Below, in pieces: positions 53,806 to 63,573 of a DNA stretch of 64,000 nucleotides. The stretch comes from Anaerolineales bacterium. GTDB lineage: Bacteria > Chloroflexota > Anaerolineae > Anaerolineales > DRMV01. The DNA is taken from positions 48,210 to 112,209 of the forward strand of contig JALVVL010000022.1 of assembly GCA_027023425.1 (NCBI GenBank). Direction: 5' to 3'. Within the stretch, counting starts at the first letter, position 1. Each line of letters opens with the position of its first letter. Made by a program: the position numbers and the translations under genes. The notes below the pieces were generated by a model that saw only the letters and a list, made by a program, of their open reading frames with translations, searched no databases and was not told the origin of the DNA.

Positions 53806-54966
53806 TTACTCCTCGTCATCCTCCCCAAAGAAATCATCGGGCAGCCACGGTAGCATATCGTTCTCTTCCATTTCTTCCAACTCTTCCTCGCTCAATGTGT
53901 GCATCATTTCAGCAAGTTCGTCTTCGCTAAAAGCAAGCAACAAAAACTGAGGATCGCCCAGACCCGCGTTGAAGGTGAAATTGTCAATAGCCTCGCTAAT
54001 CACTTCTCTCTCCTCTTGACTGGCGGCATTGCGCGAAGCCCTCTTGAGTGCGTCTTTCACCCTTTCGCCGCCTGCGCCGATTTCCGAAAGTGCCCAAGCC
54101 GCCATCATCCGCACATCGGCATCCGCATCGCGCAGCAGGTAGAGCAGTTTGGGGACGGCATCCTCAAGGCCGAGCATACCAGCGGCGCGCGCCGCCATAG
54201 AGCGAATTTTAGGGTTCACGTGGTCAAAATACCTCAAAACGGTATCACCCCATTCATCTTCATCCATTGTGTTGCCAATAGCCCGCAAGGCACTTGCCAA
54301 CCATTCGTCATCGGTGCTCTGTAAAGCCTGATGGATAAACTCATCAATGCGCTCACGCTGCTGACTGTAGCCAAGCGTTTCAAGAGCCCTGCGCCGCACA
54401 CGCTCATCCTCGGCCTCGTCCTCCAAAATGCCGAACAATGCGCTTTCAATTTCCTCTAACAAACGCTCGCTCAAGGAATCTACTGCCCCTAAAAACATCT
54501 GATTGCTAAGGGCTGAAACGGCGTTAGCGCGCACTTCGGGATCCGGGTCCGTGGTAGCAATTTCCACGAAGCGCCGCGTCACATCCCTATCATCTTCACC
54601 CCACAAAGTGCTAATGGCATGGAAACGCACTTGCGGGTCGGGGTCGTCCAAAGCAAGTTTGCCGAGTTCGTACAAATTGACGGTAAAGCTCTCATCAGAG
54701 AGGGCAGAGGCGTCTTCCATGATGGCGCGCCTGCGGCGGAGAGGAATGCGCGGCCACACCTCCTGCAACTGCTTGACTTCTTTGGGAGACAACCCGTTCA
54801 AGAGAAACAAATAATTCGGTCCCAAAGGCTTTTGCTCATCAGGTAAAGACTCAAGCAAATCTGCAAAAGTATTTGCCCGCTTTTGCTCAAGCGTCTTCTT
54901 TTCCGCGCGCTTCGCTTTATGCTGCCGCTTTTGGCCTTTATTGCGTTTCTTGTTTTTCTTGCTCAC
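53806..54966 (-). CDS. HEAT-repeat protein
   Basis: A protein of 386 residues with a very basic N-terminus (MSKKNKKRNKGQKRQHKAKR), then about six helical HEAT/PBS-lyase-type repeats (e.g. DPDPQVRFHAISTLWG, DPDPEVRANAVSAL, NPKIRSMAARAAGMLG, DADVRMMAAWALSEIG) and a very acidic C-terminus (LSEEELEEMEEND...DDFFGEDDEE). Probably a protein-protein scaffold; the basic N-terminus may bind nucleic acid or ribosomes. The partner is unknown. It is the first gene of a pair with the gluzincin. Confidence 0.8.
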   Translation of the reverse strand: MSKKNKKRNKGQKRQHKAKRAEKKTLEQKRANTFADLLESLPDEQKPLGPNYLFLLNGLSPKEVKQLQEVWPRIPLRRRRAIMEDASALSDESFTVNLYELGKLALDDPDPQVRFHAISTLWGEDDRDVTRRFVEIATTDPDPEVRANAVSALSNQMFLGAVDSLSERLLEEIESALFGILEDEAEDERVRRRALETLGYSQQRERIDEFIHQALQSTDDEWLASALRAIGNTMDEDEWGDTVLRYFDHVNPKIRSMAARAAGMLGLEDAVPKLLYLLRDADADVRMMAAWALSEIGAGGERVKDALKRASRNAASQEEREVISEAIDNFTFNAGLGDPQFLLLAFSEDELAEMMHTLSEEELEEMEENDMLPWLPDDFFGEDDEE

Positions 54967-55024
54967 AGAGCACCTCCAAAGGTAACACTCTTTGAAAAGC
55001 CAACTGCCGATTGAAGTTCGTTAG

Positions 55025-55216
55025 GCGTTGAGTCGTTGAGTCGTTAGGGCGTTGCGTCGTGGGTGGAGCAGAAAAACCACAGAGGACACAGAAATTTTCT
55101 CTTGGCGTCCTTCGTGTCCTTGGCGCCCTTGGCGTTAACCTCTGTGCTAATCTGTGTAATCTGTGGTTTTTTCTTTGCGTCCTCTGCTCCTCTGCTTTCT
55201 CTGCGTCTCTGCGTTA
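55025..55216. repeat. Repeat island 7
   Basis: GTTGAGTCGTTGAGTCGTTAGG, CCACAGAGGACACAGAA, CTTGGCGCCCTTGGCG, CTGTGCTAATCTGTGTAATC and CTGCGTCTCTGCG units. It ends at the stop codon of the site-2 protease gene. Confidence 0.85.
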
Positions 55217-55218
55217 AC

Positions 55219-56283
55219 TCAATGCAGCCACTCCCGCAGGTTGACCACCACCAGCAGGCCCAAAAGCAAAACAAAGCCTACAAAATTGATGGCGTTTACC
55301 AAGCGGATGGGGGCACGGCGGCGCACCGCCATCTCTCCCAAGGCAAGCAGCGCCCGCCCACCATCAAGCGCAGGAAGCGGTATCAGGTTGAGCACTCCCA
55401 ACGAAATGGTCAAAATAATGAAGAACGAAAGCGTATTCACCGGAAAACGATCGCCGGAGGCGCGGGCGTTTTGCACGTCAGCCGTGCGGAATTGCCGAAA
55501 TACTTTGTACATCCCCTTATAGCCCAGCAACTGCGGCTTCGGGGTGCTTGGGGAGCGCTTGCGCCGCAAAAGGGTGAACGGCATCTTAGCCACCTGAATT
55601 GTGTCGCCAACCGTGGCGCGCACCCCCATCCATACAGCGGTAAAAATGCCCGCCTTGCGCAGCGTTGGGCCCATTAAAATGCCAATCGCCCCGGTGGGCG
55701 GGGGTGGATTGCGCGGCGTAAGCGCAACTGTTATCACCTTTTCCCCGCGTTTCACACTCAGAGAAATTTTCTCACCCAAGTGAGAATAAATCAAATCGTG
55801 AATTTGGTCGGGGCCTTTCACAGGCTGGCCGTTCACCGCAACAATCAAATCGCCCGGCTTCAGACCAGCCATCTGCGCGGGGGAATTGGGCGCCACCTCA
55901 ATGATGGCTATCTTGCCCAAATCGGGCACACCCTCATGGGCAAAAATCAGAGCATAAAGCACCACAGCCACCAGCAAATTCATCAACGGCCCCGCCAAGG
56001 CCACCAAAAATTGCTTGAACGGCGGGGCAAGCGCCAACGCGTCCACGGTTTCCCCGTTTTCGCCCTCTTTTATGACCTTAGGGCGCACAAACCCGCCCAA
56101 GGGGATGGCGTTTAGCGTGTATTTGGTGCCGCCGGCTTCAAACAAAGTGAGAAGGCGCGGCGGAAACCCAATGCCGAATTCCTCAATCGGAATTCCGAGC
56201 AAGCGCGCCACAATAAAATGCCCAAACTCGTGCAACAAAATCAACAGAGCAAGCGCAACCACAAACAAAACCAAAGTACCCAT
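55219..56283 (-). CDS. rseP: RIP/site-2 zinc metalloprotease (RseP family)
   Basis: Intramembrane protease that cleaves signal peptides or anti-sigma factors. The catalytic motif HEFGH is in the first transmembrane helix, a PDZ domain with AGLKPGDLIVAVNG is in the middle, and NLIPLPALDGGR (second metal motif LDGG) is in the C-terminal helix; 354 residues. Start ATG 56283 with GAGGGA upstream; the ORF track adds 15 residues. No sigma factor is adjacent. Confidence 0.93.
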   Translation of the reverse strand: MGTLVLFVVALALLILLHEFGHFIVARLLGIPIEEFGIGFPPRLLTLFEAGGTKYTLNAIPLGGFVRPKVIKEGENGETVDALALAPPFKQFLVALAGPLMNLLVAVVLYALIFAHEGVPDLGKIAIIEVAPNSPAQMAGLKPGDLIVAVNGQPVKGPDQIHDLIYSHLGEKISLSVKRGEKVITVALTPRNPPPPTGAIGILMGPTLRKAGIFTAVWMGVRATVGDTIQVAKMPFTLLRRKRSPSTPKPQLLGYKGMYKVFRQFRTADVQNARASGDRFPVNTLSFFIILTISLGVLNLIPLPALDGGRALLALGEMAVRRRAPIRLVNAINFVGFVLLLGLLVVVNLREWLH

Positions 56284-56429
56284 ACAGTTCCCTCGGTCAG
56301 GAAGGCTGAAAGTCTCAGTCTCCCCCATTATATCGCGTCGGGCTCGGCGAAAATCCTAAAAAACGGCGCAAGTACCTGTCCGTCCCGTAGGCGAAAGAAA
56401 ACTCTTAACCGCGGAGCAAGTGAAGTAAG

Positions 56430-56475
56430 CGGCGGCAGTTAAAACTGCACCTACTGCCTGCGAAGTCGCCCTACA
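56430..56475 (+). repeat. Dispersed hairpin element, copy 3 (truncated)
   Basis: GGCAGTTAAAACTGC, CCTACTGCCTGCG, AAGTCGCCCTACAGC, cut before the second palindrome closes, next to the stop of the ABC-class ATPase gene. The preceding bases GCGGAGCAAGTGAAG also resemble the flank of copy 2. Confidence 0.75.
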
Positions 56476-56478
56476 GCA

Positions 56479-58185
56479 TCACTCGGCCGGCCGCACTTTC
56501 AAGGAACGCAAGCGATTCAAAGCCGCCCCGATTTCCAGCAAGCGGACGGCGGCGAGGTCGCCCGGGGGATCGCGGAAGCGCCCCAAAGCCTCCCAGCCGC
56601 GCTCTTCAACCTCGCGCAAAACCAATTCCAGCGCGGTGCGCAGAGGGCGCTTGCCGTCAAAATAGCCGCGTTCCAGCGCATAAGCCCACGCAAGCCCAAT
56701 CGCACGCACCTGCGAGGGGTGCACAATTTGCTCCAGCGCCCGCAAATCAACATCCTCGCGCCCCCAAGTCAGCCCATCCAAGCCGCGGGCTTTGAGGACG
56801 ACAGGCTTTTTGCCGCGCGCGGGGTTCAGGCTTTGCGGCTCGGGGGCGCGGGGCGTCAGCGGCAAGGGCGAATCCGCCTCACTTTCCCGCCCTGTGGGGA
56901 ACTGCGCGGCGACCAAGCGGGCGCGCTCGGTGAGGTCTTGCGGCTCGTATTCCACCATGCCGATAACCGTGTCCGCCACATCCAGATAATCGCCGCTGCC
57001 GCCCAGCACAAGCACGGTGCTCACGCCGCGCTCGGCATAAAGTTGGCGCACGCGGTCAATGAACGGCGTAATCGGCTCGTGCTCCTTGGGCACCAAAGCC
57101 TGCATGCGGCGGTCGCGAATCATAAAATTGGTGGCCGCGGTGTCTTCATCCACCAAAAGCACCTGTGCGCCGAGTTCCAGCGCTTCCATGATGGCCGCGG
57201 CCTGCGAAGTTGAACCAGAGGCGTTTTCGGTGCTAAAAAACGCGGTACCGCGCCCCAGCGGTAGGTTGGAGATGAAACCGCTGATGTTCACGCCCGCTAC
57301 ACTGCGCCCATCCTCGGCACGGATTTTGACCGTGGTGGGATGAGAAACCACGCGCTCGCGGCCGTCATCGGGCTTGTGGTTGTAAATTCCCAGCGCGAGG
57401 GCGTTCAGCAGGGTGGATTTGCCGTGAAAGCCGCCGCCGACGATGAGGGTAACGCCGCGCGGAACTCCCATCCCGCTCACCACGCCTGCGTTGGGAAGGT
57501 GCACCTCGGTGCGCAGGCTCGGCGGCGAGCGGAAGGGCAAGCCATTCGGCAGAGGGCGGTCGTCCACCCCCGAGCGGCGGGGCAAAAGCGCCCCATCGGC
57601 CACAAAGGCAACCAAACCAAGCGAATCCAAGCGTGAGCGCAGAAAATCGGCGTCCTCGGCGGTGAGGGCATAGCGGCGCGCAGAAGCCAAATCCACCGCC
57701 GCGGCGCGCAACGACGAACGCACCACAGCGGGCACGTCTTCGGTGAGGAGGGCAATGGCTTCGCGCGCCAAAATGCGCCTGCCAGCCGCAGGCAAGCCCA
57801 CCGTGAAACGCGCCTCCACCCCCTGCGCGCCCACGCGCACCGCCGTGCGCGGGAGCATTTGCTGGCCGGGGGCGTCTATGCGAATTTCGCCGCTGTGCCC
57901 AGTGCCGCGCCGCCGCGAGAAACGGCGCGCCTGCGCCGCAAACTGCTCGGCAAGGTAGTGCTCCAAGCCCACGCGGCGGCTAACGTTTTCCCACAATTCG
58001 GGTGGGAAACCTGCCACGCGGGCAGGAAGGCAGACGCGGAGGCGGCTCGGCGCGGCAAACGGATCGCCCTGCACGTGTTCAACGCACAGGGCAAAATCGC
58101 CAAAATCGTACCGGCCGGCGATGGATTTGTAGGCCTTGTAGCCGCGGCCGTCCAACCGGCTTAGAAGCGCAATGAGTTTTTGCAT
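56479..58185 (-). CDS. Predicted ABC-class ATPase (COG3044 type)
   Basis: A protein of 568 residues of a conserved but poorly characterised ABC-class ATPase family. The N-terminal half (about 1-230) has ARVAGFPPELWEN and RRRGTGHSGEIRID; the ATPase part has Walker A IVGGGFHGKSTLL and Walker B VLLVDEDTAATNFMIRD, with ENASGSTSQAA as signature-like stretch and VLGGSGDYLDVADTVI. A nucleic-acid-related role has been suggested for the family, but I cannot confirm one. ATG 58185 is chosen; TTG 58197 is an alternative. It lies 21 bp after hbd. Confidence 0.75.
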   Translation of the reverse strand: MQKLIALLSRLDGRGYKAYKSIAGRYDFGDFALCVEHVQGDPFAAPSRLRVCLPARVAGFPPELWENVSRRVGLEHYLAEQFAAQARRFSRRRGTGHSGEIRIDAPGQQMLPRTAVRVGAQGVEARFTVGLPAAGRRILAREAIALLTEDVPAVVRSSLRAAAVDLASARRYALTAEDADFLRSRLDSLGLVAFVADGALLPRRSGVDDRPLPNGLPFRSPPSLRTEVHLPNAGVVSGMGVPRGVTLIVGGGFHGKSTLLNALALGIYNHKPDDGRERVVSHPTTVKIRAEDGRSVAGVNISGFISNLPLGRGTAFFSTENASGSTSQAAAIMEALELGAQVLLVDEDTAATNFMIRDRRMQALVPKEHEPITPFIDRVRQLYAERGVSTVLVLGGSGDYLDVADTVIGMVEYEPQDLTERARLVAAQFPTGRESEADSPLPLTPRAPEPQSLNPARGKKPVVLKARGLDGLTWGREDVDLRALEQIVHPSQVRAIGLAWAYALERGYFDGKRPLRTALELVLREVEERGWEALGRFRDPPGDLAAVRLLEIGAALNRLRSLKVRPAE

Positions 58186-58206
58186 TTCAACGGGCAATCG
58201 CTCGGG

Positions 58207-59106
58207 TTACCGGCAGGCCTTGTCCACTAACGGGTTGGGCACGCCTTTGGGGTTTTCGCGGTAGTCGTAAAAGCCGATGCCGCTCTTGCGGCCTAAGTAG
58301 CCGGCATCCACCATCTGGCGGAGCAGGTAGGCCGGGCGGTATTTGTCGTCGCCCAGGTCGCGTTGAAGCACTTCCATCACATACAACACCACATCCACGC
58401 CGATAAGGTCGGCAAGGTAAAGGGGCCCCATGGGGTGGTTCATGCCCAATTTCATCACGGTGTCAATGGCCTCAATGGAGCCAACGCCCTCCTCAAGTGC
58501 GAACACCGCTTCGTTGATCATCGGGCACAAAATGCGGTTGGAGATGAAACCGGGGCGGTCGTTGGCCTCCACCGGCACTTTGCCCATGGCCTTGGCGACT
58601 TCAACCACCGTCTGCGTGGTTTCGTCCGAAGTGGCCAAGCCGCGGATCACCTCCACCAGCCGCATCAGCGGCACCGGGTTCATGAAGTGCATCCCAATGA
58701 CCTTGTCGGGACGCTGGGTGACCGAGCCGATCTTGGTAATCGGGATGGACGAGGTGTTGGACGCCAAAATGGCGTCGGGGCGGGTGATGCCATCCAGGTC
58801 GCGGAAAATATCCAGTTTGATGGAAGGGTTTTCGGTCGCGGCTTCAATCACCAAATCGGCATCCGCGGCCTCGGTGAGGCTATCGGTGGTGCGGATGTTG
58901 AGCGCGGCTTCCCGCTGCTCAGGAGTAATTTTGCCTTTTTCCAGCAATTTGGCTGTAGATTTGTCAATCGTCTTTTTGGCGCGCTCAATTTGTTCGGGCA
59001 CCACGTCCATCATGGTAACTTCAAAGCCCGAAACCGCGGCCGTCTGGGCAATGCCGTTGCCCATCGTGCCCGCGCCGACGACGAAAATTTTGCGAATGGT
59101 AGTCAT
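58207..59106 (-). CDS. hbd: 3-hydroxybutyryl-CoA dehydrogenase
   Basis: NAD(P)-dependent oxidation of 3-hydroxybutyryl-CoA (or reduction of acetoacetyl-CoA). It has the Rossmann motif [13 protein letters not shown], catalytic His in [11 protein letters not shown] with [11 protein letters not shown], and [18 protein letters not shown]; 299 residues, a usual length. With the thiolase upstream it forms the first two steps of C4 acyl-CoA synthesis or the last two of beta-oxidation. Confidence 0.94.
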   Translation of the reverse strand: MTTIRKIFVVGAGTMGNGIAQTAAVSGFEVTMMDVVPEQIERAKKTIDKSTAKLLEKGKITPEQREAALNIRTTDSLTEAADADLVIEAATENPSIKLDIFRDLDGITRPDAILASNTSSIPITKIGSVTQRPDKVIGMHFMNPVPLMRLVEVIRGLATSDETTQTVVEVAKAMGKVPVEANDRPGFISNRILCPMINEAVFALEEGVGSIEAIDTVMKLGMNHPMGPLYLADLIGVDVVLYVMEVLQRDLGDDKYRPAYLLRQMVDAGYLGRKSGIGFYDYRENPKGVPNPLVDKACR

Positions 59107-59128
59107 GGTAACCTCCTTTGTGCATTTC

Positions 59129-59170
59129 GTTGGGTCGTTACGTCGTTAGGTCGTTGCGTCGTAACGACCT
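59129..59170. repeat. CGTCGTTAGGTCGTTG-type repeat between thiolase and hbd
   Basis: Iterated GGTCGTTACGTCGTTAGGTC, the complement of the CGACCTAACGACC units in islands 6 and 10, ending in a GTCGTAACGACCTACGAC turn. It touches the thiolase stop codon. Confidence 0.75.
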
Positions 59171-60377
59171 ACGACTCCACCATCTCCACCGCCATCCCCA
59201 CCGCCTCGCCGCCGCCGAGGCAAAGGGCGGCAATGCCGCGCTTCAGCCCGCGGTCTTTCAAGGCGTAAATCAGGGTGGTGAGGATGCGCGCGCCGCTGGC
59301 GCCTATCGGGTGGCCGAGGGCGATCGCGCCGCCGTGGACGTTCACCTTCGCCCAATCCCAGCCCAGGGGCGCCAGTTCTTTACCGTTGGCAAGCGCCTGT
59401 GCGGCAAAGGCTTCATTCAGTTCTATCAAATCCACATCATCCAGGGTCCAGCCCGCCTTGGCCAGCACCTTGGGGATGGCTTTAGCCGGGGCGGAGAAAA
59501 TCCACTTCGGCTCCACCGCGGCGTAGCCGTAGGCCACAATGCGAGCGAGGGGCTGCGCGCCGATTTCCTCGGCATAGGCAAGGCTGGAGACCACCAGTGC
59601 GGCCGCACCGTCGTTCAGCCCCGGCGAGTTGCCCGCGGTGACAATGCCATCGGGCTTGAACGCAGGCCGCAGTTTGGCCAGCGCCTCAAGGGAGGTGTCG
59701 CGGCGGGGCGTTTCGTCGGTATCCACCACCGTGACCTTGCCCTTGCGGCCGGGTACTTCCACCGGCACGATTTCGGCCTTGAACTTGCCGGAATCTATGG
59801 CCGCGATGGCTTTCATGTGGCTGGCATAGGCGAATTCGTCCAATTCCTGACGGGTAATGCCAAATTGCTCAGCAATGAACTCCGCCGCACCGCCCATGTG
59901 CCAGTCTTCAAACGGGCACCAAAGGCCATCTTTGAGCAAGGCGTCGGTCAGTTGGCCGTGGCCGTAGCGCAATTCGCCACGCCGCGCCCAAAAGAGGAAG
60001 GGCGCGTTGCTCATGCTTTCCATGCCGCCGGCCACGTACAGGCTGGCATCGCCGGCGCGGACGGCCTGTGCGGCCAGCATCACCGCCTTCAGCCCTGAGC
60101 CGCACACCTTGTTGACGGTAAACGCGCCCACCGTGGAGGGCAAACCGCCGAAAATCGCGGCCTGCCGCGCCGGGTTTTGCCCTTCGCCCGCGGTGACCAC
60201 ATTGCCCATCACCACCTCATCAATGGACGCGGGGTCGGGGATGCCCGCGCGGGCAACCGCTTCGCGCACCACCGCCGCGCCCAGCTTTACCGCGGGCAGC
60301 GGCGCCAGCGCACCGCGGAAACGCCCCATCGGCGTCCGCACCGCGCTGAGAATGACGGCTTCTCGTGTTTTGTCCAC
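59169..60377 (-). CDS. Acetyl-CoA acetyltransferase (thiolase)
   Basis: Condenses two acetyl-CoA or cleaves 3-ketoacyl-CoA. Catalytic residues are visible: nucleophilic Cys in [20 protein letters not shown], His in [10 protein letters not shown] and the second Cys in CLGGGEAVG; 402 residues. It is followed on the same strand by hbd after a 62-bp repeat-bearing gap. Direction (synthesis or degradation) cannot be told. Confidence 0.95.
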   Translation of the reverse strand: MDKTREAVILSAVRTPMGRFRGALAPLPAVKLGAAVVREAVARAGIPDPASIDEVVMGNVVTAGEGQNPARQAAIFGGLPSTVGAFTVNKVCGSGLKAVMLAAQAVRAGDASLYVAGGMESMSNAPFLFWARRGELRYGHGQLTDALLKDGLWCPFEDWHMGGAAEFIAEQFGITRQELDEFAYASHMKAIAAIDSGKFKAEIVPVEVPGRKGKVTVVDTDETPRRDTSLEALAKLRPAFKPDGIVTAGNSPGLNDGAAALVVSSLAYAEEIGAQPLARIVAYGYAAVEPKWIFSAPAKAIPKVLAKAGWTLDDVDLIELNEAFAAQALANGKELAPLGWDWAKVNVHGGAIALGHPIGASGARILTTLIYALKDRGLKRGIAALCLGGGEAVGMAVEMVES

Positions 60378-60399
60378 GACAACCTCCGTTGAAAAAGAT

Positions 60400-60735
60400 C
60401 ATCCACCGATTGAAAAAAACCACAGAAGACACAGAACCACCACAGAAAGCACAGAAATTTTTCCTTGGCGACCTTGGCATTCTTATCCACCGATTGACAC
60501 AGATTTACACCGATTGAGAAACACAGAAATTTACAGAGAACACAGAATTTTTTTCTTTGCGCCTCTGCGTTTCTCTGCGCCTTTGTTTCCTCTGCGTCTT
60601 TGTGTTATCTTGGCGCCCTTTGTGCCCTTGGCGACCTTGGCGTTAACCGTTTTGCGCTCTCTGCGTCTCTGTTTTCTCTGCGTCTCTGCGTTACCTCCTT
60701 GGCGACCTTGGCGTTAATCTGCGTAATCTGTGGTT
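60400..60735. repeat. Repeat island 8
   Basis: CACCGATTGAAAAAAACCACAG, ACACAGAAAGCACAG, CTTGGCGACCTTGGC, the ATCCACCGATTGACACAGATTTACACCGATTG module, CTCTGCGTTTCTCTGCGCC and CTTGGCGCCCTTTGTGCCCTTGG. It fills the gap upstream of the thiolase gene (60378-60766). Confidence 0.9.
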
Positions 60736-60747
60736 TTTATCTTTATC

Positions 60748-60786
60748 AAAAAAAGAACATGCGGCGTCACGCTGCCGCATGTTCTT
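60748..60786 (-). terminator. Intrinsic terminator overlapping the end of the HIT gene
   Basis: Arms AAGAACATGCGGC / GCCGCATGTTCTT (13 bp, perfect) with an 8-nt loop, followed on the minus strand by seven Ts. The stem includes the last codons and stop of the HIT gene. Confidence 0.88.
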
Positions 60787-61282
60787 GAGAAGCGCCGTGC
60801 AAGGCAATCCACGCGGAACGCACCCGTTTGTAGGTATCCTCAAGGGCTTCGGGGAGCACGCGCGTGTGCGCCAAGGTGGACATGAAGTTAGTATCGCCCG
60901 ACCAGCGCGGCACCACGTGCATGTGCAGGTGGGCGGCGATGCCCGCGCCTGCGGCTGCGCCCAAGTTCATCCCCACGTTGAACGCCTGCGGGTGGTAAAC
61001 CTCGCGGAGCACGGCAATGGCCTGCACGGTGAGTTCCATCATTTCCGCGCGCGTCGCCGCTTCCAGCGCGGCCAGGTCAGATTCATGCTTGTAGGGGATC
61101 ACCATCAGGTGCCCCGTGGTGTAAGGGTAGCGGTTGAGCATTACAAAAGCCCGCTGGCCGCGATACACGATCAAATTTTCCGGGCCATCCTCATGCTCCA
61201 AAGCCTTGCAGAACACGCAGCCGGGCTCGTTGAAATGATTTTCAATGTACTCCATCCTCCACGGCGACCAAAGGTACTCCAT
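60767..61282 (-). CDS. HIT-family nucleotide hydrolase/phosphorylase
   Basis: A protein of 171 residues with the histidine triad HLHMHVVPRW and a CVFC pair near the N-terminus (PGCVFCKAL), as in the Ap4A phosphorylase/ADP-sulfurylase-like HIT branch. Start ATG 61282 (MEYLWSPWRMEYI, the usual N-terminus of the branch); the ORF track extension is not conserved. The substrate is uncertain, probably dinucleoside polyphosphates. Confidence 0.9.
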   Translation of the reverse strand: MEYLWSPWRMEYIENHFNEPGCVFCKALEHEDGPENLIVYRGQRAFVMLNRYPYTTGHLMVIPYKHESDLAALEAATRAEMMELTVQAIAVLREVYHPQAFNVGMNLGAAAGAGIAAHLHMHVVPRWSGDTNFMSTLAHTRVLPEALEDTYKRVRSAWIALHGASQEHAAA

Positions 61283-61458
61283 ATTTGCCTCGCTACAAAA
61301 TTTTCGCGCCACCCATGCGCAAAACAATTTTACCCCATTTCTTGGGCTACAAACCCAAGGCAAACTATGCCTTCAATATCACAACAGCACACTGACCTCC
61401 CCGCAGATGAGACCTCTTACCCCAAAGCATATGACAACCGTCATGGTAAAATAACCAC

Positions 61459-62880
61459 ATGCTTGCCGACCAGGTGCGCCATTGGTTTGAAATAAACCGC
61501 CCCCTAATGCTATTTGTTTACGGGCAAGTGCTATTTGTGATGGGGATAGCCATTCTATTTCAAACTCGGCGCTATTCAAGGCTTGTGCTGGCGCGCAGTA
61601 TGCCATGGCTGGCCGCTTTCGGCATCTTGCAAGGGTTTTATGAATGGGGAAACTTTTTTCTGCCGCTACAGGCCCCGTATACACCGGCAAGCGCGCTCAC
61701 CGCGCTTGAGGCAATCCAAGTGTTTTTGCTCGCCGCATCGTTTGCCTCCCTGTTCCAGTTCGGCATCACGCTTTCTGCCCCCTTCCCAAAGCGCTGGGAA
61801 TGGGTAAGGAAACTGCCGTTCATCGTATGGTTAGCATGGCTGACCATACCGTTCTATCTTGACCTCGCCTTACGGCAAGACGTGTCCGAGTGGAAATGGA
61901 TAGCCGAAACCACAGCGCGCTACTTCATAGGCTTTCCGGGAGCCGTGATGGCCGCATGGGGGCTTAGAAAACAAGCAAAGTTGCGGCTACTTCCCCTTGA
62001 ACTTCCCACAATTTACAACTTACTGCGAATAGCAGGAGCATCGCTCTTGGCCTACGGCGTGCTGGCGGGACTGGTAGTTTCGCCCCCACACTTCCCGTTC
62101 TCGCTGATGGACGCCCTCACTTTCCAACGGCTTTTCATCCTACCCGTAGAAGCCTATCAAACTGCAGTGGTGCTTGTGCTTTCGGTTGCCGTAATTTTAG
62201 GGCTTGAGGTGTTTGAATTTGAAACCGACCGTCTGATTGAGCGAATGGAACAAGCGCAAGTAGCCGCCATTGAGCGCGAGCGCATTGCCCGTGACCTGCA
62301 CGATGGAGCAATCCAAAAAGTTTACGCCGCCGGCTTAGTGGCACAAGCCTTGAGAAACAAGGTGAACGACGAAAAAATTGCCGCCGATCTTGACCGGCTC
62401 ATGGAAGGAATCAACGAAGCAATTGCCGAACTGCGCCGTTTTTTGAAAGACCTGAGCGAAGAGCCCGAAACGCTTGACCTTGCAGGCGCACTTGAACGAT
62501 TGGTGGACGAAGCGCGGCGCATTTCAGGTACAGAAATCTACCTTGAAACAGAAGGAGAAATCCCCGCTTTATCGCCTGAAGCAACAACACACATACTCTC
62601 CTTTACCCGTGAAGCCCTCTCAAACGCAATCCGCCACGCGCGCAGTCCGCTGATTGAAGTCCATTTGCGCCGCGTCAAGAGCAAAAACACCGACCTACTA
62701 AAACTGGAAATCCAAGACCACGGCGTCGGCCTACCCAACCCCGTTGACCCCGGCTACGGGCTAAGAAATATGCAAGATAGAGCCCACCTGCTCGGTGGCA
62801 AATTCAAACTAAATTCATCCCGCTCCGGCACACTTGTAACGCTTGAAGTGCCGTTAGGAGAACAATGGGAGGCACTATGA
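61459..62880 (+). CDS. NarL-type sensor histidine kinase with membrane N-terminus
   Basis: A protein of 473 residues. Residues 1-255 contain about seven transmembrane helices without a large extracellular loop, so the signal may be sensed in the membrane. HisKA_3 dimerisation domain has the phospho-acceptor in ERIARDLHDGAIQKVYA, and the HATPase has REALSNAIRHA, DHGVGLP and GYGLRNMQDRA. ATG 61459 has no Shine-Dalgarno; TAAAAT at 61447-61452 lies just upstream, which may mean a leaderless transcript. It overlaps its partner regulator by 4 bases (ATGA). Confidence 0.9.
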   Translation: MLADQVRHWFEINRPLMLFVYGQVLFVMGIAILFQTRRYSRLVLARSMPWLAAFGILQGFYEWGNFFLPLQAPYTPASALTALEAIQVFLLAASFASLFQFGITLSAPFPKRWEWVRKLPFIVWLAWLTIPFYLDLALRQDVSEWKWIAETTARYFIGFPGAVMAAWGLRKQAKLRLLPLELPTIYNLLRIAGASLLAYGVLAGLVVSPPHFPFSLMDALTFQRLFILPVEAYQTAVVLVLSVAVILGLEVFEFETDRLIERMEQAQVAAIERERIARDLHDGAIQKVYAAGLVAQALRNKVNDEKIAADLDRLMEGINEAIAELRRFLKDLSEEPETLDLAGALERLVDEARRISGTEIYLETEGEIPALSPEATTHILSFTREALSNAIRHARSPLIEVHLRRVKSKNTDLLKLEIQDHGVGLPNPVDPGYGLRNMQDRAHLLGGKFKLNSSRSGTLVTLEVPLGEQWEAL

Positions 62881-63548
62881 GAAAAACCCGTTTGTTGATA
62901 GTGGACGACCATGAAGTAGTACGCATAGGGCTACGCACCCTTTTGGATGCCGAGGCGGACATGGAAGTAGTTGCCGAGGCATCATCGGCAAACGAAGCCT
63001 TAATGCAAGTGGAACGCTACAGGCCGGATGTGGTTATCATGGATGTACGGCTAAAGGGCCAAAGCGGCCTTGAAGCCTGCCGCATGATCCGTCAACGCCA
63101 CCCAGAAACACAAGTGATTATCCTCACCTCATATTTGAACGAAGAATTCATCTCACACGCCCTGCGCGTGGGCGCGGCGGGCTATTTGCTCAAAGAAGTA
63201 GGCGGCAGCGAACTTGTGCGCTCAATTCGTAATGCGGCCTCAGGCAAAGCCGCGTTTGACCCCCACACCGCCAGCCGCATGGCCGCGCGCCTGCGCCGCT
63301 TGGAAATGAACATGGAAGAAAACGCCTTCAAAGGGCTTTCAGGGCGCGAAATGGAAGTGCTGGAACTGGTTTCAAAAGGCAAAAGCAACCGCGAAATCGC
63401 CGAAAAACTCAGCCTCAGCCAGGGCACGGTGCGCAATTATGTTTCTTCCATCATGGAAAAACTCGGAATGCGCAACCGCATAGAACTCGCCACCTATGCC
63501 GTCAAGCACAACATCTCCGAGTGGATGCCGGATATAAACGCTGAGTAA
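62877..63548 (+). CDS. NarL/LuxR-family response regulator
   Basis: Partner of the preceding kinase. The receiver domain has VDDHEVV, phospho-acceptor Asp in VVIMDVRLKG, ILTSYL and YLLKEVG. The C-terminal LuxR-type helix-turn-helix is GLSGREMEVLELVSKGKSNREIAEKL...VRNYVSSIMEKLGMRNR. It has 223 residues. Start ATG 62877 with GGGAGG 4 bases upstream; the ATG at 62865 covers that site. Targets are unknown. Confidence 0.94.
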   Translation: MRKTRLLIVDDHEVVRIGLRTLLDAEADMEVVAEASSANEALMQVERYRPDVVIMDVRLKGQSGLEACRMIRQRHPETQVIILTSYLNEEFISHALRVGAAGYLLKEVGGSELVRSIRNAASGKAAFDPHTASRMAARLRRLEMNMEENAFKGLSGREMEVLELVSKGKSNREIAEKLSLSQGTVRNYVSSIMEKLGMRNRIELATYAVKHNISEWMPDINAE

Positions 63549-63573
63549 CCGCGCCGCCGCGGTTGACGCCAAA

